In this document: positions 23,125-35,119 of the stretch, one piece after another | Numbering within the stretch: the first letter of the stretch is position 1 | How the letters are laid out: each line of letters begins with the position of its first letter | Source of the DNA: Trichobilharzia regenti | Lineage: Eukaryota > Platyhelminthes > Trematoda > Strigeidida > Schistosomatidae | Assembly (NCBI GenBank): GCA_944472135.2 | Contig: OX235262.1 | Span: 27,761,362-27,825,361, forward strand | Reading direction: 5' to 3' | DNA length: 64,000 nucleotides | Translations under genes and position numbers: made by a program | Notes under the pieces: generated by a model | Told to the model about the DNA's origin: nothing | What the model saw: only the letters and a program-made list of their open reading frames with translations | Database searches by the model: none

Positions 23125-23600
23125 ATCAAAGAGATGATGTACAAGAAGTGGTCAAACGAAGACTCGATAAAGCTATCAAGCGAACTTATTATGCTGCAAA
23201 ACTTCTTTTCCTTAACATCACAAAGTGAGTGCTTCAACAATCTGGGAAAGGCCAGTACTCGCCAATCCTCGACACTTCAAACTGCGTATATCAATTCGAT
23301 TAGTGTGTTTTTGGAAGCAGATACATAGGTAGTGCAGAAAGGCGATTGTCTACTCGCATGATGGAGCATCAGCCGAAGTGGTTGAAAACAGCTGAATTCA
23401 AAGTGCCGAAAACCTCGATGACAAAACATCTTGTGAACTATGGACATGATATCGACGCTGTCAAGTCATTCACTGTTGTCAGCATACAAATTAACAAGAG
23501 GACGCTAACAACTGCAGAGCCTTGAGCGATTCGAGTTTATGAACCAGGTCTCTGTGTACAAAAGGAGATGGTCGTGACTTTGAATATACCATGGTAATTT
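23125..23600 (+). pseudogene. PLE family G, thumb end and GIY-YIG
   Basis: Plus-strand copy of the segment that also lies on the minus strand at 24530-24985 (identity about 95% by eye). It begins with DDVQEVVKRRLDKAIKRTYY in a shifted frame, passes the GIY-YIG start (VFGSRYIGSAERR-type, broken by a stop at 23325), and ends with ALCIQK-type residues and a CCATGG-flanked stop region near 23595. Confidence 0.75.
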
Positions 23601-23629
23601 GTTTTACTTACTATTCTGACATTATTTTT

Positions 23630-23810
23630 TCGGTTACAGCTTGATTCCACTCCGCATTTTTTTGGTGCAGGTATGGAATTTTCAGCATGTGATATCGGTA
23701 GCCCAAATTTGCAGGCTGACCATAGATATCAGACGTGCGTCGGCAGGGGATCGAACCCCGAACCATGTACATGGTAGGCGAGAGTCCTGACCGCTGGTTC
23801 ATTTAAAACT
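23630..23810 (-). repeat. SINE-A copy
   Basis: Minus-strand copy inserted in or next to the PLE G tail, with the B box GGTTCGATCCC intact and the usual GTGTGGAATCAAGCTG-type tail (here GAGTGGAATCAAGCTG). Confidence 0.7.
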
Positions 23811-24310
23811 ATCTTTTATCAGTAGCATTATCTTAACTCATTTCGACATTATTAATATTTAAAAAAAATATTTTCGGTATCAATCACTTATAAAACAATC
23901 TTTAATAATTTCGTAATCCATCCACTTCAACTCTACCCCTTATAACATTTTAATTATCGTTATTCTTATCACATATATTTATATTGACTGAGCAATTATT
24001 TAATGCCACTTAATAACTTTTTCTGTGATATAAATATAACTGTACAGCTTGAAAATGAAGTCGTTGAGAAGAAATTTTTTCGTTAGACAAAAACTATGTT
24101 GAATACTCTACATACACGAATATATATACTTTTGAAAATACATAGGGAGATATAAGACTGATAAGTAAACAAACTACATTGAATTAATCATGCAGAAAGA
24201 CAGGTGCGAATGTTTTCCAGGCCATGTTCAAATAGATAAGGGGAGAGAGAGTATGAGACATCAAAATTAAGATAAATTGCATTACGCTTCAATTACATCA
24301 CTTAGATAAA
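23811..24310 (+). repeat. PLE family G 3' region with hammerhead-like motif
   Basis: AT-rich tail. At 24040-24080 it has TGTACAGC, TTGAAAA plus T, GAAGTCGTT, then GAGAAG. The phrase is shared with other PLE ends; core positions 3 and 8 are T and A. The GAAA is damaged. Confidence 0.35.
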
Positions 24311-24529
24311 CAATTAGTCATTAGGGAATATAACGAGAATTGCAAACAGACTAATATCAATAGTAATAGTTATAATAACAATAATAGTGTTGAAGTGAGT
24401 CAATATAATCTTACTGGTAAAGCATAGTTTTAAAGGAATCAATAATAATAATAATGATAACATTAATAATAATAATAACAAGAGGTAGAATAACAGTAAT
24501 AATAAGTGAAGAATAATAAGTAAAACGTA

Positions 24530-25821
24530 TTGCCATGGTAGATTCAGAGTCACGACCATCTCCTTTTGTATACAGAGAGCTGGTTTATAAATTCGAATTG
24601 CACAAGCCTCTGCAATTGCAAGCATCTTCTTGTTTCTTTGCTTGCTGACAATGGTGAATGACTTGACCGCGTCGATATCATGTCCATAGTTCACAAGATG
24701 TTTTGTCATCGAGGTTTTCGGCACTTTGAATTCAGCTGTTTTCAACCACTTCGGCTGATGCTCCATCATGCGAGTAGACAATCGCCTTTCTGCACTACCT
24801 ATGTATCTGCTTCCACAAACACACTAATCGAATTGATATACGCAGTTTGAAGTGTCGAGGATTGGCGGTACTGGCCTTTCCCAGATTGTTGAAGCACTCA
24901 CTTTGTGATGTTAAGGAAAAGAAGTTTTGCAGCATAATAAGTTCTCTTGATGGCTTTGTCAAGTCTTCGTTTCACTACTTCCTGTACGTCATCTCCTTTG
25001 AATGGCAAATTGATATAGACAGGTTTCTTTGGAACTATTCGAATTGTTTTGCAAGGGGTAGTTTCTTTAGAGCATTTATTAATGAACTTCTCAGGATATC
25101 CATTCTTACATAAAATATCCTTCAGAGATTTTATTTCATTTTCAATAGTACTGTCAGAACAAATTTTTCGTGCTCTATTGAACAGTGTTCTGACTAAGTT
25201 CTTTTTGTATTGGATTGGAACAAAGCTCTTGAAATGCATGTACTGTCCTGTCCATGAGGACTTTCTAAATATAAATCTTTCGATTGTGCCATCATTCATT
25301 TTGGTCAGAAGAACGTCTAGAAATTTAATACTATCGTTTTCCTCGTGTTCTACTGTGAAATTGAGATTTGGATGGCATGAATTGAATTTTGTCAACATGT
25401 CTTCCGCTTTTGATCTGCTTTCACAGACAATAAAAATGTAATCAACATATCTTAGGTATGCATTTGTTTCTTGTATATGTTGCTGCGAAGTACCGGTTTC
25501 TAGGCGTGACAAGAACAAGTCTGCGAAAAGTGGTCCCAAAGGGCTTCCCATTGCGACACCATCAAATTGACGGAACAGACGCCCGTTGAATTGGAATTGG
25601 ACATTTTTAGTACATAAAAGTAGTAATTTCCTCAATTCCGATGTTGGAATGGGTATGTCTTCAGCCTCTTTACATATGAAGTCGATAGTTTCAACGACTG
25701 GCACATTTGTGAAAAGGGAGGTAACATCGAAAGAGACTAAATGCTTATCGGATACATTGAAATCTTTAATTTCAACATGGTAGAAGTCTACCATGTTTGT
25801 AAGCAAATTGTTTAGGATCAT
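24530..25821 (-). pseudogene. PLE family G, RT and GIY-YIG endonuclease
   Basis: The minus-strand frame 25821-24898 (307 codons) covers most of the RT: SFDVTSLFTNVP (motif A), FDGVAMGSPLGPLFADLF, and RYVDYIFIVC, where the catalytic YVDD reads YVDY. The thumb follows (CKNGYPEKFINK, LPFKGDD). After a stop at 24898-24900 and a frame change, the GIY-YIG domain continues (24781-24530) with TKHLVNYGHDIDA and ACAIRIYKPALC. The copy lacks the RT N-terminus. The plus-strand copy at 23125-23600 faces it tail to tail. Low-complexity Leu-rich codons after 24530 are 3' untranslated sequence, not protein. Confidence 0.88.
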
Positions 25822-25854
25822 TAAATGGTTTCAATGAAGGTTCAAGACGAAGTA

Positions 25855-27555
25855 AAAGTAATTTTCCCATCAATTTCAAAAAAAGAAGTAATTGCAATAG
25901 GCCTAAATTTAACGTCACATCGAGAAGATGGTCTTGTTTTTCCTTGCAAAAGATGGAACATTACTGGAAAAGGAAGCATTAAAAATGTTAGTTAGAGGGT
26001 AACATAAAATATCAGCACAGTTCCTGAGGACAATGATAGGTACACCATCAGGACCAAGGCTTTGGGAAGGCTTAAGAGGCAGGAGACATTTAAGCACATC
26101 AAGGGTATTAAAACCATTAGAATTGTTGTCTATAGTATTTGTAACATCAGGAAGGATACCGACAGAAGAGCGTATGAAAGACTTATTTAGAGTATCAACA
26201 TTAAGAGATGGAACAGAAGTACATCGCTTACCGCTAGTAACTTCTCTGAGAAGTTTCCACATGCTAGAAGGGGTTTTACATGACAAGAATATTTGGTTAT
26301 ATAAAACATTTAGTCTTTGCATTTAGAATTTTTTCAGAGTATCTAACATTTTTACACCTGACTTACAATTTGTTTTGAACAACAGTTCTTTATCTCTACG
26401 TGGCTTTTTGAGATGTGGAGAGGAGAAACGGTCAAATCGAATAAATAATGTTTTTTTAGGACAACATATTTCGAAACAGAATTTAAGATAATCGGTAGTG
26501 TTTGTGATTGTGTCATCTAACGTTTGTTTCTATAAATAGGTCCCAGTTAGTGTCTTTCAACATGCATCTGAGCTTGTTTAGGTTGTCTTATGAGTAGCAT
26601 CTCCGTAGAAATTTACTGTAGAGGTGAGAGAAGACATGTTTGTGTAATTTGGAATATATTTTTGGCAATACACGTATGGTGCAGTGGTCAGATCTAAGTA
26701 AAAGAGCCCGTTTGCGACCTTTGTATATACCCGCATCATTAATGAATACTAGATCTAGTGTTTTGCCAAGACGAGTAGCAAAGGTAACAATATTGTCATG
26801 ACCAAGTGATATAAGGGAGGAGCAGTCACAGGAGTTAAAGTCACCAGTCACTAACGATAAAGAGTTCTCGAAGCAAGCTGCAGCAAAAGCCGTGAATTCA
26901 TCAGCGAACATAGATAGATCCGATATGGTACAACTAGAGGAGACATAAACATTTGAAATATAAATGAATTTGTACTTTGACAATTGTTGTGGCGACATCT
27001 CACAGTGATGCAATTGATGTAGTCATTCGAGAATTTGAAACGAACTTTATTAGAAATGGACCATTTAGATTGAATAAAAGTTGCAACACCCCCACCACAT
27101 TTTTTCTTGGAACAAACACGGTCTTGTCGGAAAACATTAAAATTGTTTAGAAACACAATATTGTCATCATATGAGTCATAGAGCCAGGTTTCTTGTAGAG
27201 TGACAATACCAGTATTGTGGTAGATTCCTGACGACAACAGGGACTGAAAATCCAGAATTTTGTTAGGCAGGGACCGGCAGTTGGTACTAATGATAACTGG
27301 AACAGTGGTGTGATGTATGGGTGTAGATTTTAAGGCACGCTGCCAACCTCCATGGTGCTTTTTCTTGAGTTTATTGCAAATATGAAAGTTTTTGGGTTTA
27401 AAACGTTTTATAAAATCCCGGGAGTGGATAATACGATTAGAATGCATAATGTGATATGTAAATACCAATAAAATACGAGTAAATAGATGCAAAATGTACA
27501 TGGAATGTGGTAGCCCAAAATGTTCAAACAGGCCGCCAAGGTCATTCGATGTCAC
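25855..27555 (-). pseudogene. CR1-like LINE, endonuclease and RT N-terminus
   Basis: Minus-strand copy, 3'-truncated within the RT. From 27555 it reads MTSNDLGGLFEHFG, then HSNRIIHSRDFIK, HHGGWQRALKS, STNCRSLPNK, LQETWLYDSYDD, a frameshift near 26990, GDFNSCDCS, LRSDHC, the linker and GPDGVPIIVLRNCADILC near 26040, ending near 25860. The 5' reading shows an N-terminal extension of about 35 residues beyond the Met used in the intact copy. It abuts a PLE fragment on each side. Confidence 0.85.
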
Positions 27556-27835
27556 AGGGTATAGGGAGAGATTGATAACAGAAGCTTTGTTTATCGAATC
27601 AACTGCAAATACATGTAATAGGGATGATTCAACACCTGTCTCTGATATACGAAAAATTCTACTACCCCAAGTACGACAAATAGAAGACAGAGAAAACGAT
27701 AAAAATCAAATCTCGAAGTCGTGTGACCAAAATTGATATGATTATGAACAATAAATTTTGTTCGAAACGTCATCCAGTAAACAATACTGTTTCACTGTGT
27801 GATACATTTAATAAACAAACTAATATGGAATCGAT
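27556..27835 (+). pseudogene. PLE family B GIY-YIG end and terminal repeat
   Basis: Plus strand: ALFIESTANTCNRDDSTP, then the KILLPQVRQIED end of the PLE frame and the family B pLTR with its hammerhead-like motif. It lies head to head with the 5' end of the minus-strand CR1. Confidence 0.65.
27733..27778 (+). ncRNA. Hammerhead-like motif, PLE family B
   Basis: TTGAT, ATGATTA plus T, hairpin GAACAA/TTGTTC (two-sided change relative to GAGC/GCTC), GAAA, CG, then TC and ATCCAG. Core positions 3 and 8 are A and U. Confidence 0.45.
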
Positions 27836-28954
27836 TATATTTCTTTTTTTATTAACGCGATTTAATCGACGTGCACCAACACACCATCTCCTATTAGTAA
27901 GACAGTTAAGTTTCTCATTTTTCCATGGCGTGATATCTCTACAACTCTGGTACGACTGGACGGCTAACATCGGAGGGGTTTTCTTTTCAACGGCTACAAT
28001 TCTCACAGAATGTTACAATACACACTACCTGCAAATGTATACAGTCTGAGTTAGAGATAAGGCAAACCTATCAAAAGATGTTCCCACAAAACAGTGTAAT
28101 CATCAGCTTACCAGGTGTGACACTAAATAGCTTGCTAAAATCACTACAACAGAAAGCGTGATCAGTAAATCTGCTAAATCATTCTACGATCATAATACCT
28201 CCATAAGAACGAAGTATTCTCTCAATTAATCCCATTTTTAAACAATACCGGGATACCTTATCTACACCAAATTTCACACAAAAGTCCTTTAGAGTAAGCG
28301 TTTTAGTTAAATAGAATAGATCAATAGCTTGAACTCTTGTGATGAAGCTTACTGCTACTTCTAAGGCCACTGATGCCTTCTCGAACCTTAACTATCTAAA
28401 GTTTGAGGAGTCATGTTAAAGCATATCTGTGAATTCACCAGTTTTAATCAACAAACCCTGTTAGTTAGTGGCTATAAATGTAGTTTTGTAGTCATATCTA
28501 GGCATCAGGCTTCGGAGTTGTTGTGGTGGTATCTGTGGCTAATAGTATTAGAAATTCTTTGTCTGTACTAGTAGCCTAATGGAGCTTATTTGAACTTGTT
28601 TAATTTGTGAATATACCCCATATAATCCTCCAAGTTTAAATTCACCACTTTTTGTGAATGGTATATCATGTCAGTTACAGTGTTTAATCTTTTATTTACC
28701 TTGAACTCATTGTGATCTTAGAGATAAAGGTGGATGAGTACTTGTTTTATCTTATTAACTGTGAATATCACTAATTTATTGATTTTTGTCTTGATAGCAT
28801 TTTTCGATATACATCTCACTTTATGCATAAAAAACAATGAAGTAAGGGAATCTGAAGAAAAACAATGAGAACTAAGAGAAAAATAGTGAATAGATAGAAT
28901 GGGAGACAAGTTTCTTGCTGAATGTTCAAGGATTACAAAAAAATCTGTTTGGAA
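27836..28954. other. No feature recognised
   Basis: More than 1 kb with only short frames. I see no repeat shared with the rest of the window. Confidence 0.35.
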
Positions 28955-29525
28955 GACATGATAGAGGAAGAATCAATCTAATTGCATGAAACTCTACTAC
29001 AGAACAGGTCTCCACCGAGATTCATAGACAAGGACATGAAAGAGAAGTCTCCATAATCAAAATTCACAACTGTCATTAAGAAAACTCTCTTCATGAACCT
29101 GGAATTCAAAAGTGACATTGAAGAAGAAATTCTTAGAAACTGCCTTTCTAAATGTCTGAAGAAAACACTTCAAGCAGCTACATTACTCGCCAGATTCTCT
29201 AACTGACAATCAATTCAGTCTAACGTTAAGGAAAACATACCATTCTAGGCTAATTCAGTGTGTATTTGTCAATTTACTTGCTCGTGTGGAGCAATGTATA
29301 TGGGTCGTATGCAACACCAAATCCACAAATGTATGCTGGAAGATTGTCCAGCTTGGTTAGCCAGCCAGAGGAGAAAAGAAAAATACCGGCGCTTCCACCA
29401 TCGAAAATCTTGTGAACTCTGGATATTGAGAATCCCAGCATCAATGCTTCATAGCGCTACACAGAGTTCCTCCATATTAAACGAGGAAACCTTGAAAATG
29501 CTATCTATACACAGCTAAATCATTA
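28955..29525 (+). pseudogene. PLE thumb and GIY-YIG fragment
   Basis: Plus strand: PPRFIDKDMKEKS, TLFMNLEFKSDIEEEI, KTLQAATLLARFS (thumb and linker), then at 29258 CICQFTCSCGAMYMGRM, the start of a GIY-YIG domain, followed by broken frames. No RT palm is present. Confidence 0.7.
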
Positions 29526-30105
29526 GCTATTCGGAATCTCAAAATTGACCTCTGAATTCAGAAGCACTGAGTACATTCACTGCCTCTTCCATGACCAGAG
29601 TAACGTTCTTACTATAATTTCGCTTCATCTTATCATGTGAGTTTGCTATTATTACTATTGTTATTTTATTATCATTATTATTCTCATCATCCTTATTTTA
29701 CTATCACTCTATTACTGTTTATTAATAACAGTGCGTCTTCATACAGAGTTTATAAAAACACTTTATCATCTTTCCACCAGTTCTTATCCACTCTACACAA
29801 CTATACCGATCAGTCAATTTCTCACACTTGCTACGTCACCCCAACTTAGGCCCCTATTCTAACTTTCAATTAGTCATCCCCTTCTAGATTACACTCTGTA
29901 TTAAGTAATACATTTTTTGAGGACACATTTTACCAGTGTCCTATGAATTCTTTATTAAATATAATTACGATTGTACAGCCTATGTGGAAATCAATCGTCG
30001 AAGAGGAAATTTTCTTCGCTGTTTACGTCTTTTTTACCAATGATTCAGTATGGGAATGTTTCGTCCATTAAAGTTTCTAACTATCTGCACACATGTCAGA
30101 ACAGA
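29526..30105 (+). repeat. PLE 3' region
   Basis: AT-rich tail with TTACTATTAT-type simple sequence near 29650. At 29968-30010 TGTACAGCC, ATCGTCGAAGAGG and TTCTTCGCTG resemble other PLE ends. The hammerhead-like core is decayed. Confidence 0.4.
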
Positions 30106-30109
30106 AATT

Positions 30110-30350
30110 TTTTTATTCCTCTGCATTCCCAATGGAACATAGGTGTTCGAGCTAGGGCTTGGAGTTTCGGTAGCAGTGGTGTTTAGTTTTACCCCATGTT
30201 GTTGCTAGCCTCATGTTCAGTTTTCACTCTTTACCAGTCTTATTACTGACTTGGCGAGGTAAGGGAGTGCGTTGGTTGCCGGGGATCGAACCCTGAACCA
30301 TGCGAGGAGTGGTTGGGGAGCATTATACTGCTAAACAACCGGCGTACAAC
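30110..30350 (-). repeat. SINE-B copy
   Basis: Minus-strand copy. The tail (CCTATGTTCCATTGGGAA type) lies at 30110-30150, and the tRNA-like head with B box GGTTCGATCCC lies at 30280-30345. Confidence 0.7.
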
Positions 30351-30982
30351 TGTCTTACGTATTGACGTCAAATCACTTGGGTTTGTCTATCAGCTAGCTA
30401 ATTTTTTCATCTAATCAGCTTGAAAGCCTTCCCTGTGTGCATCTTTTTTAACTACCATTTCTATTATTCTAACTTTCTTACAACCCATTTTTATTAGATT
30501 AATGTCATTTTCAGTCATATTATATTTAATTCATATGAATGAATTGTAGTAATTAGTATAACTAAGATCATTAATTATTTAACAATTAAATGCACCATTA
30601 ATTTTCAAGGGAGTATATATATATATATATATATTATTCGTTAGAAAACACTGGACACTCTTTGAGCAGTTAATATTTTCTTGTCGTCTATCAAAAATAT
30701 TTATATGTATGTTGACGGTAAATTGCAAAATCGCTTCAAATTTATACATATTAATGAAGTTTTTGTTTGATAACTGGGCAATTAGTTTCTTCATCATCAA
30801 TAAAATGAATTTCTAACTACACTGGTTTTAGAAGTTTGTCAGTAATAAATCACTCTGTTCCCATGAATAAAACATTATCTCGTCGTATATTTGTGCTACA
30901 ACAAATCAACGCTTTTATATAAATCATAGAAAACTAATCCAACCTCTTTTGGGATAGTTTTATCAACAACTTACTATCATTT
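30351..30982. other. No feature recognised apart from an (AT)n tract
   Basis: An (AT)n run of about 20 bp lies at 30614-30634. Otherwise nothing supported. Confidence 0.35.
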
Positions 30983-31215
30983 AATTGAATTTGTGATTTT
31001 CCCGTCGATTGATTGGACCGAAGTGCTCGCTCTCAGGTTGACATGTCGACTTCTTGTGCAGATGCTTCGACGATGTCTGAGAATGTAGTTGGAGTTTAAC
31101 TGGTGGATGGTGACTAGCAGCGGAATCCAGGATGCGCATTTCGTCTTATTTGGGACGCGTCATCAGTATGTACCTGAATTCCGTAGTGTGATGATTTTCC
31201 CACCGTGTTTGAGCC
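30983..31215 (-). repeat. Smα-type SINE-like element
   Basis: Minus-strand copy ending (at 30983) with the GACGGGAAAATCA segment shared with 43345 and 43681. It contains the Smα hammerhead region. The A-box part is missing, and 31220 onward belongs to a SINE-C copy. Confidence 0.7.
31122..31174 (-). ncRNA. Smα hammerhead, mutated core
   Basis: The GTCCCAAATAAGAC hairpin, GAAA, self-complementary ATGCGCAT and CCTGGAT are present. The core aligned with CTGACGA reads ATGACGC, so catalysis is doubtful. Confidence 0.55.
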
Positions 31216-31249
31216 TCGTTTGGAACATCATCGCTAGCGACTTGCCCTA

Positions 31250-31615
31250 TTCAGGAAGGTAGTTACCTGGGGTTCTAGCGAGAAGTCGTGACCAGTAGGT
31301 TGCAGCAGGTCGGGTGTGAGGACAAATACTCGCCGAAGACATTGGCTAGGGATCGCGCTATGTCGTGATTTGAACGAAGTTAGAATTCATTAGCTGGTCA
31401 ATGGATAGGGTTCCAGTGGCTCAATGGTATACGAGCTCACTGGCCTTGTAACCAGAAGGTCCTGGGTTCGAACCCCGGTGGGTGCGTACTGAGGAAGAGT
31501 CCCAAATTAGTGTGACGAAACAGCTGTCCAGTAATCCTAGCTGGTTTTCCAATGGTTCTCTAACTAATGTAGGCTCATGATGAAATCCTATGATCCACCA
31601 ATTAAATTTACTATC
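31250..31615 (+). repeat. SINE-C, long form
   Basis: The 5' head (GGTTGCAGCAGGTCGGG, CATTGGCTAG) also occurs at 60070-60150. The internal tRNA-like part has box A TGGCTCAATGG and a perfect box B GGTTCGAACCC at 31418-31485. The 3' end is TCATGATGAAATCC. The tRNA-like part was examined as a real tRNA and rejected. Confidence 0.65.
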
Positions 31616-31974
31616 ATTCCTAGATGATTTAGGATTAGGAAGGTTCATCAAATTACATATCGATGGTGATGACTAAAGACAGAAGTTGAACCCTAACATT
31701 GAGGTGACATGCTTTGACCGCAGAACACAAAAGTACTGCTTAGCAGAATTGTGTGACGGGTCAAAATGACACACAGGAATGGCGATATATAGAAACCTTA
31801 GAGTAAAATTCCACTTTGCAAAAACGCTTCGCCTCCTTTCTGTATTGTCTTCATTTCATGCTTACTATACTGTTTCATAATTACCATTTGCAGCCTAATC
31901 CGTCACTAATCCAACATACAAAATTATAGCAGAAGGCTTGTATTTTAACTATCTATAAAATATTGTCAGTGGCA
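31616..31974. other. No feature recognised
   Basis: No supported feature. Confidence 0.3.
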
Positions 31975-33160
31975 CATATCACTGGAATCACTCAACCTCT
32001 GCTTTCACAATTTGTCAACTCTCGTATCCTACCTATTCTACTTTACTGCTCACCATTAGTCTTTCCTGGACTACTGACAAAGGACTATACCATCCCGAGA
32101 AGGATGTTGAACGTAGTTAGTAGGACTAGTGGTGTAAAACTCAGTCAGCTCGTCACTACATTAGTAGAAAGGCATCTGAATACATGCGAAAAATGGTCTA
32201 AATCCATACAACCCGACCACCAACACCCCCCTCCCCTATTCCCAACTCTCTCCTTCTACCTCATCAGAGAGAACCAGAAATCAGTACAAAATAATATATG
32301 CTTGTACAACCAAGTATAGAAACTCAACGATACCATATTTGACCAGCCCGTGTTCTAAGTGACAGAGACAATGTTAAGCGCGAAACCTATGACTTGCTTT
32401 CTTGTTAATAACATAATTTTGGCTCTTTTATTTCTCTCTCATTTGTATTCTATAGTGAACACCTTCCTAAACATACCTAGCTACCTAAATTATTAACATC
32501 GGCTTACTCTTTTGTACTTCACTCTGTTCCTTCTTTTCTCTATCTACTGGTCCCAACTATATTAGCACCATGAGTATTACAAAATTGTCCTGTCATTAAC
32601 CATCATGTAATATTAGTTTTTTGATTGTATTTTTTGTTCGGCGATATTAACTGACAATCTTGGTTGTGAACGCCATTATCACCATCCTAAATTTTTTTAT
32701 TATGCATGACTACTCACACTACCACAACAAACTCAGAATTAGTGCTGACAATAGAAAAATCTGAAATGTTTATTTTATGATTGTTCAGTGTTGTTCATTA
32801 AATTAACTGATCATCTTGGCAATAAACATTCATAAGGACATCTCATAACTTCATGTATGATTATAGCTGTTACTGTCCACCACGCATGCACATATCATAG
32901 CTTCCACTACCAAATACTGAAATATTTTTCATTATTGGTGTTTATCTCCCTTTCTAATTGGTATTTTTATTTGCATTTTTTGTTATTTTTTGTGTTTCTT
33001 TTTGGTTTTGGTTTTTTTTTATATTTATTGTTTTTAATACTCCTTTTAAATGTGTGAAAAGATTAGATGCAATATTGTAGATATGTGCTGAAAATTCCAC
33101 ACTGTACCACTAGTACTGTTTCTGGAATAAAAGCAAAATTATTATTATTAATGTACTCAA
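31975..33160 (+). pseudogene. CR1-like LINE, 3' fragment (near-twin of 20.9-22.2 kb)
   Basis: From about 31990 it follows the copy at 20990-22155 almost base for base, including the same frameshift in the C-terminal region. The 5' truncation point is different, and the two differ mainly at 32920-33055. Ends in GGAATAAAAGC and (ATT)n. Confidence 0.85.
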
Positions 33161-33544
33161 TCCGAAACCTAACACGTTATGCTTGGCTTTTCTTAAGACT
33201 TTCGGTTTGTAATACCGACGACGCACAGATTATAACAAGTAAAACTCTTTCGTAATTCCTGTTTCACAAATTTTTATATGACTCTAATCCAAGAAGAGCA
33301 TGACGTTTTAGTCAGTAACAGACTGATAAAACAAATTAATAGGAAAGTGTTACTGTGGTTTGAGAATTGAAAGTGTTGAAGGGTGAGTGAAGCTATTCTA
33401 AATACATAATTAATATTCTTACTTCTGCACTGTAAAAGCATCTAACGATGCAGAGTGTTCATTGCTCTCCACATTTTAGAATATTTATTTGTATGTTACT
33501 GACTAATGAACGCATATCTTCTGTGATATTTGCTTGATGGTGCC
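33161..33544. other. No feature recognised
   Basis: No supported feature. Confidence 0.3.
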
Positions 33545-33665
33545 TAGCTGTAGGATTGTTGACTTGTATCTCGTCCTATATGGAACTTGTCATCTGGATG
33601 TGCCTGCAGTCTAGCAACTAGTCCTACTCCCCACTAGATATGAATCCACCACCTGTCACCTCAAG
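33545..33665 (-). repeat. Smα fragment, decayed
   Basis: Minus-strand TGCAGGCACATCCAGATGAC and TAGGACGAGAT recall the Smα hammerhead region. Heavily mutated. Confidence 0.35.
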
Positions 33666-34249
33666 TATTAAGGCTTTGTTTACTTGGCTACTAGGCCATA
33701 ACAGTCATTTTTTGTGCTAAGGGTATGATTTGACATTATTTGTTGACACTTATATTTATGAAACAAGAAGACCAGTCTGATTTGACAACTCCGCTTTGAA
33801 AACGATTAATGCTAAGTTCATGTCTTAGTAGAAACACCATCACTCACAGAAATGCAAATGTATTCAGTTGATGAGTCTTAGAAAAGACTAGATATATATT
33901 CTAGGTTCCGCTATCGACTGCCACAAATCATGTAACATGACAATGACCTAAAAGCATCATTGAAGTGCCCATACTAAGCATAAAGCATTCTAGTCATGTA
34001 AAACAACACGAAATACAGAAAGCTTTAGTGCAAAATGAACCAGTTAACCGCAAGTTACTAACTCCTCTTTACAAAGCTAAGCTCAAAAATGTCAGTGTTA
34101 GAGTTAGTTAGACAACTTGGATGTAGACATGGTCTTTGTACACAGTCCAATACGAGTTGCTAGGATGGAATGAGCACACTGAAGTAACTAATAGTGTCAC
34201 TTTCATGATAGTATAAACTGTTAGGAGTCAGAATACATGATTTTTTTTT
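33666..34249. other. No feature recognised
   Basis: No supported feature. Confidence 0.3.
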
Positions 34250-34490
34250 ATTCCCTTACGTTCCCAAGGGAAAATAAGACTTCAGGCTAGAGACTTGAAG
34301 TATCGGTAGCAGTGGAGTTTATTTTTACGCCATGTGGTTGCTAGCCTCATGTCCAACCTTCCCTCTTTACCAGTCTTATTGCTGCCCAAGTGAGGTTTTG
34401 AAGTGCATCAGTGGCCAGGGATCGAACCCGAACCACGCGAAGCGTGGTTGGCGAACACTTTACCGCTGTGCCACCGACACAGACTTAATG
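34250..34490 (-). repeat. SINE-B copy
   Basis: Minus-strand copy with tail near 34255-34290 and head near 34420-34485, where the B box GGTTCGGGATCC-type and a CACAGCGGTAAAGTG A-box region are visible. Confidence 0.7.
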
Positions 34491-34724
34491 ATCCATTGAA
34501 ACAAGATACGTGGAGTAAATGATACTGTCTCAAATACCTTTAAACTAGGCTAAGTAAGATGATGAAATGATCACTCATTGGATTTTAATGATTCTCTGTT
34601 TAATACCAGTTTGTGCAAAAGTTACCTGAGGCAAATATAATCCGTAATGATACACTCACTGATTAGGCACTGGTTTTCGGGGAAAACCAAACATACCTCT
34701 TGTGAGACGAAACCAGCATATAGT
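34491..34724. other. No feature recognised
   Basis: Spacer between two oppositely oriented SINE-B copies. Confidence 0.3.
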
Positions 34725-34945
34725 ATTAACCCTTGGGCGCAACCACTCGACAGCCCTCTCCCTCATGATCAGGAGTTCGACTCCCGACTGGCGCACCCCT
34801 TACCCCCCTAATCGGCTGTAAAACAGACAAAGATGGAAGGTTGGGCGTGAGGCTAGAAGCCTCATCCTGTAAGAAATAAGCACTACTTATACTGAAACTT
34901 CAAAGCTCAAACTTGAAGCCCTATGTTTCACCGGGAACCCAAAGG

Positions 34946-34950
<5 letters not shown>
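34725..34950 (+). repeat. SINE-B copy with (AT)n tail
   Basis: Plus-strand copy with a B-box-like GAGTTCGACTCCC and the tail CCCTATGTTTCACCGGGAAC, followed by an (AT)n run at 34951-34981. Confidence 0.7.

Positions 34951-34981
<31 letters not shown>
34951..34981. repeat. (AT)n microsatellite
   Basis: About 15 AT units directly after the SINE-B tail; it may be the element's simple-repeat end. Confidence 0.85.
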
Positions 34982-34982
<1 letters not shown>

Positions 34983-35119
34983 TTCAGTTTCTCTAAGAAA
35001 TCCTCTGAAACTAGTCTTTATTAATAAAGTGACTTAATAAATGGGTTCATTGTCATTTTGAAATGAATATTTAAAAAGTTGTATGAAGCAAATATCCCGT
35101 TCTTTTCACAATATGTGTC

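Noticed and set aside
24314..24530. Leu-rich transmembrane-like protein end
   Set aside because: It is translation of AAT/ATA simple sequence in the PLE 3' region after the endonuclease stop region.
31418..31490. tRNA-like sequence with good A and B boxes
   Set aside because: It lies inside a repeated element (SINE-C), the acceptor stem does not pair, and the anticodon arm is irregular.
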